A DNA stretch of 64,000 nucleotides, taken from positions 10,371,501 to 10,435,500 of the forward strand of contig OU612070.1 of NCBI GenBank assembly GCA_914767715.1, in the 5' to 3' direction. This DNA is from Membranipora membranacea (Eukaryota; Bryozoa; Gymnolaemata; Cheilostomatida; Membraniporidae). Positions 50,400 through 63,523 of the stretch are shown here, piece after piece. The position numbers and the translations under genes are program-made. Each line of letters begins with the position of its first letter. Positions within the stretch are counted from its first letter, which is position 1. The notes below the pieces were generated by a model. It was given only the letters and a program-made list of their open reading frames with translations. It was not told the DNA's origin and ran no database searches.

Positions 50400-52110
50400 G
50401 TCATGTCATAACAGGATGTCATGTCCAATATGTAAATTAAGAAAATCTTGGAGTAACCTTTTTACAGGGTTGTTGAATGCTAAATATTTTGATTTATGTA
50501 GATATTTACGTATGATATATTATTTTGAAATTATAATTAATTTCCCACCATTAACTTCTACCTGCCTTAACAAGTCGGGTAACAGCTTTGACTTCTATGG
50601 TGTCAAAGATACCCAAGCACCTCTGGGTCAAAATAGATGTCATAAATGAATCAGCAAGAGTAAGAACAAGAATAAATATGTCATGCATTTAGTCATAAAA
50701 CTTTGCTGCCCTTCAAACTAATTGATAAAACAGAGGCCAGACTTACAAATTTTTACCATTAGGCAGGTTATGGCCCATATATTACCCTTTCATCCCAATT
50801 AGTATGCTTTAATCATGGAACAGGACTGTCTGCAGACCCCTTGCATTGCTGGTTAATTATTGGACCTTCAGATTTTTGAAATATTTGAGGTTTTTAAAGA
50901 AATATTTGAGCCCTTTGATCAGAATCTGGAAGGGCGGTGCCATAGATGCTAATCAAAAATTGTGGAAAAAGTTACGCGGGCTATAACTCAGTAACTTTGA
51001 ACCAGGACCTTTTCTTATTTCTAGTTCTATCTAGATAAGAACCAAAACTCTTCTGAAAAATGAAATAGTACAGTAATTTGAAAAGGAGCCTTGTAAAACC
51101 CATTAAAGAATAATCCGACATTGACCGTCTGTATAAAGTCTTGAAGAATATGATGAAATGACCCAGGGAGTTTCAGTTTCAAACTCCTTGAATGACCTGA
51201 GATATTTTTAATTTTGTTCCGCTCACGAGTCATCCATGTTTTGGTACAAAATTGATGTGAAAAGCATCAAGTTATTGTACTAGGTGAAACCCACACTCAT
51301 TCTTACCAGGGAAGAAGTGAAGTTAAAGTTTTTGGAAAGAATTTGGGAACTTGATTTATTTAATTTGAAAGTTTGACAAAATGCCATTCTTCTCAGTCTA
51401 TAGAAGCAATCATTTTTTTGTGCATTTTTTGGCAAAATTCGGGAAATTATTTACAGTTGGCATTATGTCCCTCGCACAATGTAATATGCTCCAGAACAGA
51501 ACACCCTGTTGTATTTTCTCCAATGCTAGGCTATACTCACTCCCAGAACCCGTGTACTCAAAGTCGCTCAATCTAGTGTGTGAACCGGCTATTAAGTAAT
51601 TTGCAATCAGTTTAATAGAGTTGTTTTTACGTTAAGAAATTCGAAAAATTTGGAAATTTTCCATTCTCTTGCTTATCGTCATGGAATGATGTAAACAAAA
51701 TTCTTGTCTAGCATTGATTGACCTGATACAGTAAGGCTAATTGGTAAACCACCGAGGGGATATTGAACCCATCATATATTATAATGTGGTGATATTGAGG
51801 AAAATATGTTTGATGATAGCCATTAGCCATGGTAATCTCCAGCACAGAGTGTAATTTGCCCATCAAAAACAGCATAAAAATTCTTGGGATATTTTCATTC
51901 ATTCAGCGGACGCCGATCGCATTACTCATCGGGAGCTGAGAGGAAAAACTGTGCATAAAGATCAGAATTTTACATCGTTTCACATCTTCCGCTAGCATAA
52001 AGTCAGTTTTGGAAACCAGCAGTTATTTGTAGAAGGATAACTTCTGTTTACTAATCCGAGTTACATCATTAGGAGAGTTATTTTATCTGTACCGCCTCCC
52101 TCACTGATTT
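50400..52110. other. Intergenic region, nothing gene-like seen
   Basis: AT-rich sequence between the CH-SAM gene and the first hormone-beta gene. Small open frames at 51027-51233, 51373-51599 and 51708-51902 lack splice or family support. Confidence 0.45.
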
Positions 52111-52119
52111 AATGCTCAG

Positions 52120-52126
52120 TATATAA
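52120..52126 (+). promoter_or_regulatory. TATA box of the first GPB-like gene
   Basis: TATATAA followed by GGCGCG. A non-coding exon would start about 30 bp downstream and end at 52190 (AACAG|gtgcag) or 52196 (GCAG|gtgggt), then splice to the exon starting at 52717 (attcag|GCTTG). Confidence 0.6.
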
Positions 52127-52774
52127 GGCGCGTGAAAACTACAGTAGCGTCAATCTTATCTCAAACAAAGCTGAAGTTGTCGCTAAACAGGTGCAGGTGG
52201 GTTATACTATCATTACCCACACTTGCTTCGTTCAATTATAATATTAGATACACAGTTCCTTAGGCTACTGACTTGATTTACCAAAACTTTTAGTGCGACA
52301 ACTCATGGATAGATCCATCTTTCAGCAAACTTCCTCTTCGGATTAAGTGTTCATTAGCTTGCTTTGATGATGCAATGCGGGTCACAAGACATGTGATAAC
52401 ACAGTGTTACTTTATTCTCCACTCAATTTTTGAGCTGAAATCAGTTTAAATATAACGTTAGAATTTTTGTGTGGATGTTTACTCCTCTTTAGCATCACTG
52501 TCATCCACCACACATAATTGTTGATGGTCTATTTTTTTGTTATTTTTTGCCTTATAACTAATTTATTTATTTTGATTTTTCAATATTTTTTGCTAAAAAT
52601 TCTAGGATAGCACAACAGCTTTTTAGGCAACTAAGTTTTAGAACAGCAATTTTCAAGATATTACATTGTGCCGTCATAGTGTCATCATAACTATAATGTA
52701 ATTTCTCGTTATTCAGGCTTGAATCACTCAACGATTAAACCAGCTGCCACTATAAGACAAAGACATTCATAACA

Positions 52775-54030
52775 ATGATGGCCGCTATTTCTCATAAATA
52801 CGAGGTTGTATTTGGATTATTGATGTTGACGATTCTGAATGTTTCCGTTGCATATGAATGTAACGTAGTACCATACACATTTCGAGCTTACAACTTAGAA
52901 GGACATTGTCGACAAAATATCACCATCGATATCTGCTCAGGATGGTGCATTTCATCTGAGGTAAGAGTTTGAGTTGTTGTCGTACTGTATCAATATCCAG
53001 TACCATGCTTTGGACGTGAGGCTTGAGCCTTGAGAGGTCAAAGATGTATGCGTTTTTCAGTTACTAGGAAAGGTTCAAACATTAAGCTCAACCCATATGC
53101 CCATTATGGATTTATTATTAAGTCTATGGCTTAACCCCTTGTTTAAAAGTACTAGCAGGCACACTGATGCTAGTAACAACCTTGAGGCTTTCCCGAGAGA
53201 TCTGTTGAAAACCTCAAATCTGAATCAACCCCTGAATCAATGTCTAGGCTTAGTTGATAGCAGTTACAATTTTAGAACCATTCAAAGTCCGAACATTATA
53301 TTTGGCTAAGTTTTATTGACCGTCATGATTATTTTGATGGCTGAATAGTGTTAGTCTCTGAATGCGCATATCCATTCTTCAGTAAGCATGTCTTTGTAGT
53401 TCCGAGGTTATTTCTCGCTCATGGTTTAGGCAGAGGATTGACCACCTGGAATGCATTTCATATACCTACTAAAAGCCACACTTCCTCAAGTCATTTGAGC
53501 CAAGGAGTAACTGCTAGTCCTTTTTAGGAACTTTCCCAATAACATTATGTAACAAAAAAAACAACATTACTGTAAGAATATTATGATTGAAATTTACGTG
53601 GGTTTATAAGATTTCCTGGCCGGAAAGTTATACAATGCCAAAAATTATTTTTCTTCCTGTGTGAATTCAATATTACTAGTTGTCTCCTTTGTTGGTGGAA
53701 GCAAATAACTCCGGATTTTTCCTTCACACAAACATTTTAATATGTGAAATCTCATGATTGATCCCCTCTATTTGTAGTCCAGATAAGGAACAACTTTTAT
53801 TCAAGACTCCCCCATTCATTGATTTTCTTTTGCAGACTCCTATTTTTGATCCTCCTTATACAAAGACGGACCACAATATCTGCTCATACGCTGGCTATAA
53901 AGAAGTGGAGTTTATTCTCACAGAATGCGAGGACGGTTATGAGCAGGAAATCTACTATACTATAAACGCTACAGCCTGTGAGTGTCGACCGGTAAACAGT
54001 CAAAATTATCATTACACAAATGAGAAATAA
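52775..54030 (+). CDS. Glycoprotein-hormone beta (GPB5-like) cystine-knot protein, copy A, lacking the last two cysteines
   Basis: Two coding exons, 52775-52960 and 53836-54030 (TAA), 126 residues. A second Met follows immediately. Residues 1-26 are a signal peptide (VVFGLLMLTILNVSVA). The mature part has cystine-knot spacing: C...GHC...DIC-SGWC in exon 1, then NIC, TEC and ACEC in exon 2. The 19-residue gap between the fourth and fifth cysteines and the PPY motif inside it match GPB5 rather than GPA2. N-glycosylation sequons are NIT and NAT. GPB5 pairs with GPA2 to make thyrostimulin, a ligand of LGR-type receptors. Only eight cysteines are present: after ACEC the chain runs 14 more residues (RPVNSQNYHYTNEK) without the two C-terminal cysteines seen in copy B. 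Copy B (60363-61645) shares the intron position after SSE, in phase 0. AATAAA overlaps the stop (54026-54031). Confidence 0.82.
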
Positions 54031-54039
54031 ACTCTTATT

Positions 54040-57000
54040 TTTTCTTCTCGACTCAGTGGAACGATAAACCAACTCAGGTTTTTAAAGTATCAACTCAAGG
54101 CAGGCGTGTCCGCATTTCTTGGTCCATATTTCTTTTCATTCATTTTACTATTTACTTTAATTAACTAAAATGAGCAAATTTTCCTTTTTTGGATATATTT
54201 TATTATTGATTGATTGATGATTCTGTACCCTACAGTATATGAAAATGTCGACGCATTTCAATTCTGCAACTTGGCACATGAATTAATGGGATTAAATTCA
54301 AACGAAAGTTAGACTTTTGATCTCCTAAAAGACTTTTTTGCCATAATTTATTGGTTAGTAGATTTTAAATTTGGCTGATTTACAACAGGCAAAATAAAAC
54401 AAAAATATCCATCTGGAAAGGCATTTTGTGTTTCAAAACTTGATTTTACTCAAGAGTACCATGACGTACATACAGTGGTATCACCATTATCCCGATTCTT
54501 GGAAACTGATGATATTCTATCCAGTAATGTGTTTTTGTTCACATCGATCAAATTTCTGACAAAATTTTGGAAAATCTAACCACAATAAACAGTGTGATCC
54601 TCATTATTCACTAGTTTACAAAAATAACAACACGGACAGTTAGGAAAAAGGTAAAAAAGTCTTTAGCATCTCCGTCCTTGGGATCGATGACCATATTTGA
54701 TCTTTGGGGCAGCCATGACTGCTTGAAGGATAACCGGAGACCATAAATATATCTATAGTCTCAGAGATAATCTTGAGATCTATATGAGTAAACTCAGAAA
54801 TCTGTGTCAGGGCACAGATTTATGAAGGATACGTGGACTAAGTCAGGTTTGCGTTAAATTATTAAATACAGAGTGTGCAACGCAATAAGTGTTTTTTGCC
54901 TCATAACATACAAAAGCTCAAGGCCTTACAGGCTTAAAATCTAGTTGCTCAAACATTACAGGGTCCATGGCAGTAGCGTTCAAGACTTTAACAAGATGCA
55001 TGTTTTAGACTTGGTTGATGATTGAATGGCACACCAATCACCGTGTAAAAGATTGAGCACTTGTATTTGGCTGGCACTATTACTGCTAACTATAATGATG
55101 ATGTCCATAAAAAAGAGAGTTTTCATGAGGGAGCAGTCACATCTGTTTCTGCATGTTACAGCCTGGGAAAATGCAAAGCAATACATGTATTACATACAGC
55201 TATGAGACTAGTCTTCAATATATTTGCTGTGTGCTGTGTGTGAAGTTGATGGGGTTGAACATTAAACATGATTATTAGGTGTATGATACAGGAAATGTAC
55301 AAGTTTAGCATCATGCTTGTCCACGCCTTCAATTAACCCTGCCATTTAGTATACCACCACTTTTTAACACCATAAAGAGGTTAAGTGCTGCCAAAAGTAT
55401 GATTTATATATCACTCAACGTGTTTGACTCAATACTAATGTAGCAATTATCAATTTATGATGAAAATCTACCAGAACTGATTCACATGATGGTTATGATT
55501 TAGGGTTAAGAGAGCAGACAAGATGACAAGGATGTTTTTGTCGGCGATACCTTTTATTAGCCGCAAAAGTATTCATCCGCCCACAAGTCTTTTATTGAAT
55601 CTTGTTACCAGTTATCAAAGAGCTGTGGTTGTGTCTAATTCCACATACAGTGTCATTTCTATTCGTTTCGTTTCCCCCCACGCATCATGTTTTGATGTGA
55701 ACAGGATATGCTTTTCACCTCATTTTTCCCAGCACAGCAATCTCGATCAAATCAAAGTGAAAGTCTAAAACTACTGTCTATGGTTCTCATTTATTTTTTA
55801 AAAGCCCAATGGAATTTTCGAAATGGGCTCAGCAATTTCATTCTGTCTGCCCTCTTATGTGAAAATCTTTACCAATCCATATCGCTGTCATGCCACATAA
55901 ATTAACTTCATTCCTACAATGAGAAATCAACCTCTGTCATTAATTTTTTGTTGTAAGTTTTAACCACTTTTCGCAAAGTTGTGATTTTTTGAATGAGCAA
56001 GTCTCAAATGGTAGTTGTTGGCTCTCGTGTGGAGGGAAGACAACTTGAAAAAGAAACACACTCCCTCCTTCATCAGGAATCAGGATGATGTTTGCTACTT
56101 ACACTACAGCTATACATCAAAGATAAATACAATATGTCTGTAGTAACTCGCGTCCATAAGTCTTAAATAAAAAAAGCTGAGATAAAACAAATGATGGTAT
56201 CGAGTTGATATAGATAGCAAAATATTCAACTCGCACATGCTATGCTACAATCAAGATGTCCCTCTCATAGAGCATAAAATCAAAATGTAATACTAAGACA
56301 AATTATATTACTCGCCGATAAAATTATCTGCTACACTTCCAAGCGGATTATATTGGAGCTCTGGTAATCTTTAGTTAGGGGAAGTTATCTTCTCACTTAT
56401 GGACTTGCTTACTGCAGGTCTATACTGTGATCAGGGAGGATGGAGGGACTTGTATTCCACCCTACCTGCTGTGATAGATGAATGATTCACTTTGCTCAGT
56501 ATGGCCAAGTGGAGTTAATTGAGAGTTATCATACCTGGTTGTTTTTTCGTCCCTAACGATCGCAAAGTGTACTTTATCTCCGGGTCATATCCAAGTTATA
56601 CAAACAAACAAGTGAGATTTTTGAGGTGAGCATTATGGTATGTGTTCAACATCAACAGCATATTTGATGGTAGCTCGTTAAATATTGCCAACTTGGAGCA
56701 AAAAAATGTCTGCATAATGATGTAGTGAGGTTTGGCTCAAGCATAATATATTGGCCTGCTTCCATCCAGCATATTCCCAACTATTCATCGGGGAAATTTT
56801 TTTCCACCAATTTGTCCTGATTCAAATAGCCTACAGTTTTTTTTTGTTGCCTCCTATGCATTACAGATCAACAGTTTTCTCTGTCTATATATATCTTCAT
56901 TTATTACGTCACTTTTTTATTATTTTATTCTAAATACATTTTATTGCCGTAATAAATTCGAATATTATGTTTTCCATTAGGAGTCCAAAGTACAAAGTCT

Positions 57001-58060
57001 TCTCATATCACCAGTAACATTACCCTTGTGACCAAAGAGAACAGAGAATCGACTGAGCCGCTTGGTGCTGATGTAAGAAAGCGCACATTCTCAATCTTCT
57101 CTTCCCTGCCTGACCCTGACTGGCTTTCTGCAAAGCTTGAAATCAATTCTGGTTACACTCCTGGTTTGGCTTTACCTATCTGAGATTCACAATTTCAAAA
57201 AACATGTAGAGGGCTGACTTGAAAATTCTATGTAAACACAAATAAGCTAAGATAGATAGGTAGCATCACAAAGGCTAGATCCCAGAAACTTTTGTAGGGT
57301 GTTGAATCAAGGATGGCAATATTCCGCTGAAGAAGTAGTAGACAACAATTAAACTAACGACTCTAACAAACGATGATTATAACCTTTCCAAGAACATTGC
57401 AAAAACACGGCTATTAATTCCACCTATTGAACCCGCTGTAACCAGCATACCAGCACAATGCAGCTGCCCATAAGGCCATAACATTGCAAAACATCTGTAA
57501 AAGTTAGTTACAAGCTACTGGTTAATGTTTTTGCTCTATATAATATGACGTACATTGAGGCTATGCCTTCCTGCTTCTCCATTTTGTAACAATATTGACA
57601 GAGTTTTTGGCTGGGTATATCTTTGTGGCTGGTTGCGTAAAGTTTTGAATGGCCATGGTGACATTTTACACTCTGAGCATAAATAGACCGATATCAACTC
57701 ATGCTAGCGATTGTGTATCGTTAATTTGTGTGAGGTAATATACAAATTACCTCTGGGGGTTGGGGTGAAGGTCAAATGCTTGATATTACAATGTAAACTG
57801 AGTTTCTCAATACTGAACCACATGAGGGTATCTGTTTATACTGCAACTCATCGTTCAACTGCTGTTACATTAGTAGCTATTTCCTATTCTCAGCATTTGG
57901 TGAAGTCTTCACAACACAGTCCTGTTTCCACTTAGCTGTAAGCTCATTGGTCAATTAAAATAAGTAAAAAGTGTTTATTTTTGTGTGGTTTTCACAATTA
58001 TATCATTGGAACGTTTTATGGAATTATAGGAATTTCAACATACGGCAATGAACAACTCAA
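54040..58060. other. Intergenic region between the two GPB-like genes
   Basis: No recognisable gene. AATAAA at 54393-54398 may serve copy A. Short open frames throughout are unsupported. Confidence 0.45.
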
Positions 58061-58063
58061 ACT

Positions 58064-58070
58064 TATAAAT
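58064..58070 (+). promoter_or_regulatory. TATA box of the second GPB-like gene
   Basis: TATAAAT is followed about 30 bp on by a non-coding exon that ends at 58190 (TCAAAAG|gtatgg) and probably splices to the exon starting at 60344 (gttgcag|ATACC), 19 bp before the start codon. The arrangement mirrors copy A. Confidence 0.55.
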
Positions 58071-60362
58071 ACCGAAATAATTACAGCAGAGTCATCGCAC
58101 TCAGGCAGGCACACCGATAAGAGAGGATAGTTAATCCCGCCACCACAAGATACTGGTAGAAGGATCAGTTTCCACTTATTTGATCAAAAGGTATGGTAAA
58201 TTTTCGATGCTTTACTCACAACTAACGTTAACATATGAAAGCTTGTAGGAATGCTTCCAAGTAGAATATTTGATAGTAGGTTTTAAAATGTTTGCTCAAT
58301 TAGCTTATTCCACAAGACGGCTTGGGCAATATAATAGGATTGTGCGGATAGGTGCGGCGAATGAACTCCCAATGTATGAAGTTTATTTTATCCTGGAAAA
58401 CGTAGTAACTCTTAACTCAAGCAATCATGTCAGACCGAGGTAGTATCTTCAAACTATGCGGTCTCACCAACACAAATTAATCTTACCTTTTTTCTTACTG
58501 ATGCCTTTGTGAGGAAGTACACAAAGGCCCTTTTCTCACCCAGCCACCACCACAGGCAGGCTACTATGTTTATGGTAACCAGCCAACTGTAGGGGACCAA
58601 TGTCATTGAAATTGCCCATGGTCTCTTTGGCCCACCCTGTAAACAGCAAAGCTCCTATTGGTAGTCAGTTCAAGGCATCCATCCTGCTCGGCAATATCCA
58701 TCAAAAAGCTGAGGAATATAAATATAAGGAGAAAATGATGCAGACATACGTGTTTTTAGCAGTACAATGCCACATTGTAAGAAGAACCTTGCTGTTCCGA
58801 GAATTACCGCCATTTCCACCACACAAAGACATCATTGGTATTATTCTAAAAATAGGGACTAAATCCAATATCTACCGCAGGTATCCATTTTTTTGCTCCC
58901 GCAACAAATACTGTTATTCTCTCCAAGATCAGTATTCACTGCCAGCCAATTATAATGTGAAGGGAAATCCGGGAACAACGCAACTGCAATTCCTTTCCTT
59001 TTTTTGTGCTGCTGTCCCTTGTTCAATAGCGCGCACCATATTTACAACAGAAATTCTAAATCACTCCACAATTATTACCTCATTTTATTGTATGGTATTA
59101 AAACAAATTTGCTGCAAGTCAATTTTGCCAGCGTTTGATACACTGCTATAGGCTTGACTCTGTATAAAAGTATATAATTTTTTCATATAGAGTCATTTTT
59201 ATAGCATATTATGCCATGCCTTTTTTCTTACTATTTCTTGCAATCGCCGCATCTCCTAAGAAGTTGTATAGTAAAACCAGACTCTAGAGATATCCTTAGT
59301 CTCCGATAATTCACTGTTGGTGTTTGTTTTTTTTTCAGTTATAAACCACAGAGCTTTCATACACTTGCATAGAAACCATTAGTGTATACCTTTCTTACGT
59401 TTATTTTTATGCACCGAGGCTTCTAAAAGCAGTATCAAATATTTTTTCACATTCTCCACCAAACGACAGACAACGTAAAATAACTTGTTCTTGGCGACCA
59501 GCCATCCCGGTCAAAACTAAAAGTGCAAATGCCCTTCAGTAGTAATTCTGCCACCCAGGTAATTTAGACACCGGTGGAGAGGTTGCATGGATTTTATATC
59601 AGTGCATCATGGATTACGAGATGGTATAACCGCTTGCTATTTAATGCAAGGCTATTGGTGCTGGTAGATTGCTTGATTGAGTCTCACATGGGAGCATTCA
59701 TGATTGATTGTTCCGGCATAGAGCACTCTAAAATGTACCTACTTCCCATGTACACACACCACATGAAATTCCATGCGGTCTCAAACACAAATAACACCCA
59801 GATTGACTTGCCATTTGAAATGCAAAAGAATTTCAGTGATCCTCATATAATCACGAATGCTATTTTTACCCGCAGTACTGAACAATGCTATTGTTCAGAG
59901 CTTTCAAGGTGTGGTCTAATTAAACACTAATTAATTTTTTATTAAACTAGTAAACACGCCTGCCTCTCATAATGACGAATGCGGTCTGTTTATTTGACAT
60001 ATTTATGCTGATTGCCATGACTTGAGAGTGACATTTTTACTCTTGACTGCTGATTGTCTAGTTGAGGTGGGGTTTTCTAATCAATTTAAACCAGTAACAG
60101 ACAAGCTATTACAAATTGGGCATTGCTCATAAATGTAAATTCTAATTCTAGATTAATTTAAAGATAAGAACAGAAATATTTCAGTGACTCATGTTCTGTG
60201 GGCTAACCTCAAAGGCGTTTTTGAGTTAACCATTACATACAAAAACAGTTTTTTCCTAAATAAATTTGCAAATCAACTGTATCGTAACATCATTGATTTG
60301 AACATTTATTATAATTGATTAAAATCGACTTTAATTGTTGCAGATACCAAGTTGAGGAGATC

Positions 60363-61645
60363 ATGAAGGACACTCCATTCGCAGCAATATTGCTAGTAGC
60401 TGTAGCGACTCTAGCAGTCTCGCTGAACACCTGCCATGGTAGAGTTTGTGTAACATACTCTATAAACTGGAACGAGACGACCGCTAACTGCTGGGAGACC
60501 ATCACATTGGTCGGGTGCAGAGGGTACTGCGTTTCTTCTGAGGTGAGTCATTATGAAATCTGATCAGCTCAATTTTTTTACAAATTTATAGAGTAATAAT
60601 ACTGTTTACTATATGCGCCGCCATTTTACATTATATCTGTTTCCTTTCCACTAAAATATCATGCCACTAATACCACCAGCGTATTGCAACCGAATTACTA
60701 ATATTACGGCTTTTGACCAACCTCTTTGTCTCTATGTGATAGAAAAAAGTTAGCAGAGGGGAAAAGAGGCCTTGTTTCTTTATATTTGAGTTATACCAGC
60801 GAAACACCTGACGGGAGAGGGGGTTATGTGTACAAGTCGATTGTACTTCTTTGGCTGGCCAAACAACTTAAACAATTTTGTTTAGTATTTAATCTTTAGA
60901 CTCTGAAACATGACCATGAATGACTTGTTTCAGTTAACTAGAGGTACCCAAGGGGAGTAATGTATTTGCTAGAGGACTTGTTCATCATTTTGCAGACACA
61001 GCTTTGAAATATGAAGTTGATGGCCAGCTAGCATTTACTTATACTCAACCCCATTATTTTAGTCAAACTTCCACCTGAACTAAACCTGAAATTTGATGTG
61101 ATCCACCTCCAAACGATGTTAACCAAACTTGAGCTAACATTTCCTCCTCTAGTCTAGTACATCTGAAATCTGAACTGAAACATCAAGTTTGATTCAATCC
61201 AAAGCGCAATGTTGTGACTCACCAGCTTACACATCATATAAATGGACTGTCATTCTCTGAAATGACAAGAGGATAACTTCCAAATCACCTTCAAAGTTTT
61301 TATTATGCAACGATGGAGCATGAGGAAAGAGATTCCTACAATCCTAAATTCTGATGATATATTGCAAGTTAATATAAAAATACAATCTAATTGATATACC
61401 TGATTGGCCAACACTTTATGTCTCTTTTTCTCGAATTGTAGCGTCCCACTGGATCAGAATTGCCACCCTATACTGAAACAGTGCAGAGAATGTGTGTTGT
61501 GACAGCCTCGGAAAACAGGACATATAGTTTAACAAACTGTCTACCAGGCACCGGACCTGAAGAAGTAGTCTATGCTATCGCTACTGAGTGTGCTTGTCGG
61601 AGATGCGATACTCCTGAGGATTACTGTCAAAGAAACCTGTTGTAA
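60363..61645 (+). CDS. Glycoprotein-hormone beta (GPB5-like) cystine-knot protein, copy B
   Basis: Two coding exons, 60363-60542 and 61442-61645 (TAA), 127 residues. An in-frame upstream ATG at 60315 lies in the intron and is not used in this model. Residues 1-22 or so are a signal peptide (AAILLVAVATLAVSL). The mature part has ten cysteines in GPB order: RVC, NC, GC-RGYC, MC, NC, EC-AC, RRC, YC. It has the PPY motif before the fifth cysteine and sequons NET and NRT. The last two cysteines (RRCDTPEDYC) are those that form the C-terminal loop around the alpha subunit in this family. It is presumably secreted and could pair with a GPA2-type subunit. No GPA2 gene was seen in the window. Copy A shares the exon layout and intron position. 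AATAAA at 62192-62197 ends the 3' UTR. Confidence 0.88.
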
Positions 61646-61815
61646 TCAAAGTGACAGAAGAAAAAGCCCGCATAAATTCAAACACAAGCTACAACCATTT
61701 TGATATAGTAAAATTGGGGGCTTTCAGCTCCACTCCAGAGAAATCCAATATTTACCTATGTTTTTAAGCTCCACTTTCATAGAAAAACCTCTGTGCCTTT
61801 CGTGTCATTAGAATT

Positions 61816-61908
61816 AGATCAAGTTTTTTCCAATTTGCCTGCATTTTAAGTCCATCCTGTGTCATGGAGCAGCAACTCATAACGCAGGTGAATTGAATCG
61901 AACTTGAT
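61816..61908. mobile_element. Short fold-back MITE, GATCAAGTTTGATCC family, in 3' UTR of copy B
   Basis: Left AGATCAAGTTTTTTCCAATTTGCC, right GAATTGAATCGAACTTGAT, with the family core GGAGCAGCAACTC between. It falls between the stop codon and the AATAAA, so it is probably transcribed. Confidence 0.55.
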
Positions 61909-62191
61909 GAACATTAGAATGATCTATTCTGCCTCTGCATCTAATGAGCCTCTTCTGAATGTTTTGCGATACCTGATATCACTGATATAACAATAATACA
62001 GCTGCTGACAACCACCTTATGATTTTTTCTATAACGTTATTGATAATATTGAATGTAGGCGTTGATATGTTTTGCACATTATTTTTACCATTACTCTATC
62101 ACAATTGAACGGTTTACAAAACCATATTTTATTTTGAATATTTTTATACAAAACTTTGATAGAGCTGCAGTAATTTAGCCAGTTCTTCTAC

Positions 62192-62197
62192 AATAAA
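62192..62197 (+). terminator. Polyadenylation signal of GPB-like copy B
   Basis: AATAAA about 550 bp past the stop, followed by further AATAAA-like strings to 62218. Confidence 0.5.
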
Positions 62198-62767
62198 ATA
62201 GAAATAATAAAAATAAACCACGTTTTGCTGCGCTATTTAGATTTTAGTCTGCCCTTATAATGCGGTCAAATATGTCTGGAGCAGATCAGCAGAGATGGGG
62301 GCTTGAGGGCTGGGAGGTAGGAGGACCAGGGTCACTAATACAGTTTGAGTAGGTAGAGGCAGGGTCGCAATTCAACGCCATAATAAAATGAGGGGGTCGA
62401 GCCATCAAGGTATATTAAATTTGTTTATTTGTGATAAAAGCAATGGGCGGTTGAGCATGTGATGTCTGTCAGACAGGGTGGGGGTGTGCCCCACCCATTG
62501 TATCTAGTTCAATCTTGAACATGGGATTACAAGTTGATACATGTAGGTGTGTGCAGGGGCAACTTATTGTATATTAAATGTTTGAAGTTTTAAACTTCAT
62601 AAATTGAAATCCAGCATTCATAGTGGTGTAAAATCATGTCTGCACTAAATTTCAAAAAGAATAGAAACCTCCGACTGCTTAGACTTAGATTTGCCTTTGT
62701 TTTCATGGCAACTTGACCAATCTACCTACCATGTGACACTGTTCTAGCAAACATCTACCATTATCCA

Positions 62768-62848
62768 AACTGCCTGCATAGGGAGTTGTTTCCCTCTGGA
62801 ATCGCCGGCATCTCACTAGTAGCGACCCGGAATGCAGGCAAGCTACTT
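62768..62848. mobile_element. Diverged fold-back MITE remnant
   Basis: TGCCTGCATAGGGAGTTG and CGACCCGGAATGCAGGCA form the CTGCAT/ATGCAGG pairs seen in the GATCAAG family, but the outer ends are lost. Confidence 0.35.
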
Positions 62849-63109
62849 GGGTTCTAGCAAGTATAGCATATTCAATGAGGGAATGATTATTGTACAGCAT
62901 AAACTCTAACCGAAAATGCATCAGTAGCTAATCTGAATTGATCTTTTCATTCTGCTGCATAAAATTGCCCGATGAATTTTATAGTAAAACAGACAATAGC
63001 TTTTCACCATTCAATCAATAAATACTCAAGCAAATCTGGGTGCTCAATCAGAAATCAATTTTTTGACGGTAATCCACTTAAAAATGCTGTTAAAAGCGTG
63101 GGCAGTATC

Positions 63110-63174
63110 ATGAAGAGTTCACACAACTGTTATATGATATACTTACTTATAGTTATATCTGGTTGTGTTGCACA
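63110..63174 (+). CDS. Possible signal-peptide exon of a gene continuing past the window
   Basis: An ATG opens 21 codons plus two bases, ending at a strong donor (GCACA|GTAAGT). The peptide MKSSHNCYMIYLLIVISG has a short polar start and a hydrophobic core like a secretion signal. No second exon was found before 64000. It lies about 1.5 kb past GPB-like copy B on the same strand, so a third secreted gene is possible but unproven. Confidence 0.25.
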
Positions 63175-63523
63175 GTAAGTGACTGCACACTAGTAGGCTC
63201 GAGCTCCCCAAGCTAGTCACATAGCAGGTGTATCCAGCCAAGGAGCAGCAACTCAGAATGCTGCAGACTAAGCGAAATAACTTTGTCTAGATCCATATAT
63301 GTACTGTACAACTGAATAGATGGCGATATGGTGCTGGATTCCAAAAAAAACTAAAAGATTATGCAAGAAACACCAACTGCGCTGGAATAAATGTGTCCTG
63401 ACTGGCTTTCTTTTAACATGCTTGGTAGTGCTGTTTCTAATATCAAATGACCAAACTTGTGTAATGAGGTGAGTGATATTCATAGACCTGAAGTTTCTCA
63501 AAGTGTAGAGCCCTATGCCGCAT

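Noticed and set aside
58600-59151. 183-codon open frame
   Set aside because: It lies in the 5' UTR intron of GPB-like copy B; no family recognised, no splice context, AT-rich composition. Possibly repeat-derived or chance.
59574-59930. 118-codon open frame
   Set aside because: Same intron; no recognisable motif, no promoter or poly(A) context.
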